From: Opitutia bacterium UBA7876
Lineage (GTDB): Bacteria > Verrucomicrobiota > Verrucomicrobiia > Opitutales > Seribacteraceae
NCBI GenBank assembly: GCA_002500665.1
Contig: DLRY01000002.1
Coordinates: 1-8,904, forward strand
Reading direction: 5' to 3'
Length of the DNA: 8,904 bases
Every line of letters begins with the position of its first letter. Within the stretch, counting starts at the first letter, position 1. The notes beneath the pieces were generated by a model. That model made no database searches, was not told the origin of the DNA, and was given only the letters and a program-made list of their open reading frames with translations. This document shows positions 7,131 through 8,904 of this stretch, piece by piece. A program made the translations under genes and the position numbers.

Positions 7131-7135
7131 ATCCC

Positions 7136-7840
7136 ATGGAAAACGACCCCCAAATCAACCCCGGAGAAAGCATCCAGTCTTCCGCCAAGGAAAAGCGTGA
7201 GGCCCGATCCGCCGTGCGCCAATCCCTTCGCGAGCAACGGGCGAAGCTCAAGGAGTTGCGCCAAGGCATGAGACAAGGGCAGGACCTTGGCGACGACATC
7301 GATAGTTGCATGGGCGAGATCGATCTTCTTCTCAAGGAATTGCAGGCCATCGAGGAGGGCGGGCATGCCACCTTTCTGGAGGCCAAGGAATTGATTGCCC
7401 CCAAGAAAAACGTTTCTTCCAAAAAGACCAACCTCAGGGACGAGGCAAGCGACTTGCACAAGGAAATCAAGCATCTTGAGGAGAGACTCTACCTGCCTGG
7501 CATAAGCGATGAAGAGCGCGAGAAGATGAACCTCCTGGTTTCCGAGAAAAGCGACAGGCTCAAGGACTTGGAGGAGGAGCTCAGCGCCCTCCGACAGTAC
7601 AACCATACCCGCTTCGTACATGCTCGGGACGAGAGCAGGAAGAACATCGAGCAGGAGCGCATGCTTGAGGAACTGGAGCAACGTCGGGAAGAAATCGGCA
7701 ACCGGATGCTGGAAGCTCTGGAAAAGGCCGACGAGCCCGAGATCAGCAAGATTCAGGAGGAGCTCAACGCCCTGCACGAGCAGAAGGACAAGCTTCTCGA
7801 GAACGGCCAGGATCCTTTTTTGAGGGAATCTGCCGAGTAA
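7136..7840 (+). CDS. Coiled-coil protein CC2, unrecognised family, paralogue of CC1
   Basis: No named family recognised. It is a 234-residue, strongly charged, helix-rich protein without signal peptide or membrane segment, so presumably cytoplasmic. The start at 7136 is set by a good ribosome site and by agreement with CC1 in length. Blocks shared with CC1: LGDDIDSC (51-58, containing its only cysteine, Cys58), LLLKELQAIEEGGH (64-77), LIAPK (86-90), KKTNLR (96-101), LEERL (114-118), QYNHTRFV (154-161) and DPFL (226-229). The two align without a single gap. Within the protein, ELQAIEEGGHATFLEAKE (68-85) matches ELSALRQYNHTRFVHARD (148-165), an internal repeat at 80 residues. Unlike CC1, the N-terminus (MENDPQINPGES) is acidic to neutral. 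It diverges from the dehydrogenase gene and converges on the TIM-barrel gene 33 nt away. Function unknown; oligomeric helical-bundle scaffold or regulator are possibilities only. Confidence 0.85.
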   Translation: MENDPQINPGESIQSSAKEKREARSAVRQSLREQRAKLKELRQGMRQGQDLGDDIDSCMGEIDLLLKELQAIEEGGHATFLEAKELIAPKKNVSSKKTNLRDEASDLHKEIKHLEERLYLPGISDEEREKMNLLVSEKSDRLKDLEEELSALRQYNHTRFVHARDESRKNIEQERMLEELEQRREEIGNRMLEALEKADEPEISKIQEELNALHEQKDKLLENGQDPFLRESAE

Positions 7841-7873
7841 CCCGACGGCGCCGGCTCGTTGCCTTTTCCGCTT

Positions 7874-8731
7874 TTAAGGCTGGAGGAACTTGGCCCGTAG
7901 CTTTTTCAAACCGTCCAAAGTGGCTCGCAGGGACTGCTCGGCATCCAGTTGGTTTTGATGATCGAGGATGCCGATCGGACCGTCATACCCGCTCTCAAGC
8001 AGAACCTTGAACATGCTCTTGTCATGTTGTCCTTTCCCGAGGGCGAGAATCTTGGGCTGCGCTCCGGCGTTCATGCCGTTGAGGTTGAGGCAGAGGAGGA
8101 AGGGTTTCATGAGATTGAGGTCATCCTTCCATTCCTTGATCCGGTCATGTCCGTGGTGCCAATTGTAGACGATCCCAACGTGATCGTGCCCTTCGGCCCG
8201 CAGGGCCTTGCAGACGGAGACCAAGTTTTCCGGCATCCCGGCCCAACCACCATGGTTGTAAAGGCCTAGCTTGCATCCGATCTCTGCGGTCCGCTTGGCT
8301 AGTGGAATCATGGCCTCCTTGGCGGATCTGATCTTTTCTTCCCGGGTGCCTGACTTAGGTGAGCGCAGGGTTTTCCATATTTGGGGTCGGATCTTGTGTT
8401 TTTGAAAGAGCTCGAATGCTTTTTCGTGCACGTTCCAAAAAGCAAAGAACTCGATTCCGTGCTTCTCGTACTGAATGATTTCCTCCTCGAAATCGGGAAC
8501 GTGTTGGGCCCGCCAGTCGTAAGCGGAGCGTTTCAGCCCGAGCCGAACCAGCATCTTGGCCCGCTCCTCGGGGTTGCGCTTGCTTGCGTCGAAAGGAACG
8601 ATGCACCAGGGGACGAGGTTTTCCCTGAGCAGGTTCTCAGCGGTTTTCCCTTTCTTGGCCTTTTCGCCCGACAACTGACAAAATGAAAGCAGCGCGCAGG
8701 CAATCAGGAAACGGCGCGGGAAAATCTTCAC
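7874..8731 (-). CDS. Exported sugar phosphate isomerase/epimerase-like TIM-barrel protein
   Basis: Predicted member of the xylose isomerase-like TIM-barrel (AP endonuclease 2) superfamily. Strand-end motifs in order are HGIEFFAFWN (91-100), KLGLYNHGGW (154-163), VGIVYNWHHGHD (185-196), LNLNGMN (215-221) and GPIGILDHQ (251-259), followed by the helix DAEQSLRATLDGL that usually closes this subfamily. The N-terminus (KIFPRRFLIACALLSFC) is a signal peptide, so it acts outside the cytoplasm, as do many PVC members. LIAC at 9-12 resembles a lipobox but sits too early; Cys18 in LSFC is a poor one, so lipoprotein status is open. The start codon is GTG: there is no internal Met before residue 60 and an in-frame TAA lies 10 codons upstream, so GTG is the only reasonable start. 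No Shine-Dalgarno sequence. At 285 residues it is a complete single domain. It follows the SMP-30-like gene by 56 nt on the same strand, probably one transcript. Substrate unknown. Confidence 0.85.
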   Translation of the reverse strand: MKIFPRRFLIACALLSFCQLSGEKAKKGKTAENLLRENLVPWCIVPFDASKRNPEERAKMLVRLGLKRSAYDWRAQHVPDFEEEIIQYEKHGIEFFAFWNVHEKAFELFQKHKIRPQIWKTLRSPKSGTREEKIRSAKEAMIPLAKRTAEIGCKLGLYNHGGWAGMPENLVSVCKALRAEGHDHVGIVYNWHHGHDRIKEWKDDLNLMKPFLLCLNLNGMNAGAQPKILALGKGQHDKSMFKVLLESGYDGPIGILDHQNQLDAEQSLRATLDGLKKLRAKFLQP

Positions 8732-8787
8732 AAGGAGTGATTGGTAGGGTTTGCAACCGCTTTATTGCCGTTGCGGAGGATGCCTCC
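8732..8787 (-). other. 56-nt intercistronic spacer with small hairpin
   Basis: The spacer separates the SMP-30-like stop from the GTG start of the TIM-barrel gene. GGAGG at 8775-8779 pairs with CCTCC at 8783-8787 around a 3-nt loop, directly after the stop on the - strand, and a weaker GCAAC/GTTGC pair lies between about 8753 and 8774. Neither is followed by a U tract, so I do not call a terminator and the two genes may be co-transcribed. Confidence 0.3.
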
Positions 8788-8904
8788 TCATCTCTTACGA
8801 AGGGACGTCGCGCCCGCGTGAAGGAGGCGAACTTGGTAGAGGGACGTCCGAGCGGTTATGAAGAGGGTTTTGTAATCCTTGCCCCCGAAGCAGACGTTGG
8901 CCGG
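8788..8904 (-). CDS. SMP-30/gluconolactonase-type protein, C-terminal fragment (runs off right edge)
   Basis: Only the last 38 residues are in the window, ending with TGA at 8788-8790. They begin ANVCFGGKDYKTLFITA and continue to TSLYQVRLLHAG. The pattern TNxxFGGxDxxTLFITA followed by a Ser-Leu-Tyr strand is the closing blade of SMP-30/gluconolactonase/LRE six-bladed propellers, which hydrolyse sugar lactones with a divalent metal. The reading frame is open to the window edge. The protein ends with a short basic tail, TSLRKR. It lies upstream of the TIM-barrel gene on the same strand, 56 nt away, consistent with a sugar-processing operon. The family assignment rests on this tail only. Confidence 0.8.
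   Translation of the reverse strand, partial: PANVCFGGKDYKTLFITARTSLYQVRLLHAGATSLRKR

Larger units (their letters stand above)
6824..7135. promoter_or_regulatory. 312-nt divergent spacer between dehydrogenase and CC2
   Basis: No convincing gene is present. The spacer must hold the promoters of two divergent genes. The + strand frame of CC2 happens to stay open back to about 6866, but that extension has no ribosome site, no counterpart in CC1 and reads as low-complexity non-protein-like sequence. The distinctive element is the hairpin at 7018-7044. A TTGACT at 7097-7102 exists, but a promoter there would start transcription almost at the CC2 ATG and leave no room for its ribosome site, so I do not call it. 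Confidence 0.4.

Noticed and set aside
6866..7135. N-terminal extension of CC2 by about 90 residues from an upstream in-frame ATG
   Set aside because: CC1 has no matching extension, the best ribosome site is directly before 7136, the extension is not protein-like, and it would run through the 9-bp hairpin.
3033..7840. Mobile element or composite transposon bounded by the two CC genes as long direct repeats
   Set aside because: The paralogues differ at many codons and at both ends, there are no terminal inverted repeats or transposase, and the interior gene is a typical chromosomal PVC gene.
7841..7873. GC-rich palindrome CGGCGCCG in the CC2/TIM-barrel convergent gap, with nearby TTTT runs
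   Set aside because: The self-complementary octamer has no loop and the T runs are interrupted; too weak to call a terminator.

Overview
The window looks like chromosomal DNA from a member of the PVC superphylum, most likely Verrucomicrobiota (or a planctomycete relative). The main reason is the 1025-residue gene at 3746-6823. It joins a 'Pirellula/Verrucomicrobium-type' membrane-bound dehydrogenase propeller, a HEAT-repeat middle and a C-terminal CxxCH haem domain, an architecture largely restricted to that group. The exported sugar-isomerase-like TIM barrel and the exported esterases fit the same picture. GC content is moderate (mid-fifties by eye), and no mobile element, tRNA, rRNA or CRISPR array was seen.

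Layout. Positions 1-89 are an unassigned leader. On the + strand follow an exported alpha/beta-hydrolase (acetyl-xylan-esterase type, 90-1250) and, 2 nt later, an exported SASA/SGNH carbohydrate esterase (1253-2068); these two form an operon. Convergent to them is a cytoplasmic SDR oxidoreductase (2100-2897, - strand). An AT-rich divergent spacer separates it from a + strand coiled-coil protein, here called CC1 (3033-3749). The stop codon of CC1 overlaps that of the large dehydrogenase/HEAT/cytochrome c gene (3746-6823, - strand). A 312-nt divergent spacer carrying a 9-bp hairpin leads to a second + strand coiled-coil protein, CC2 (7136-7840). Then come two - strand genes: an exported sugar phosphate isomerase/epimerase-like protein (7874-8731) and the C-terminal tail of an SMP-30/gluconolactonase-type protein that runs off the right edge (8788-8904).

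How the genes may work together. Most recognisable genes fit extracytoplasmic carbohydrate breakdown. Two secreted esterases could remove acyl groups from a decorated glycan. A periplasmic propeller/cytochrome could oxidise a released sugar or alcohol and pass electrons to the respiratory chain. The SMP-30-like lactonase, the TIM-barrel protein and the SDR could process sugar acids, lactones or alcohols. Substrates cannot be read from the sequence.

The least explained part is the pair CC1/CC2. They are cytoplasmic, highly charged helical proteins of about 235 residues that I do not recognise as a named family. They align to each other without gaps at about 54% identity (hand count), flank the dehydrogenase gene on both sides, contain an internal repeat with an 80-residue period, and are the only genes here with a clear Shine-Dalgarno sequence.
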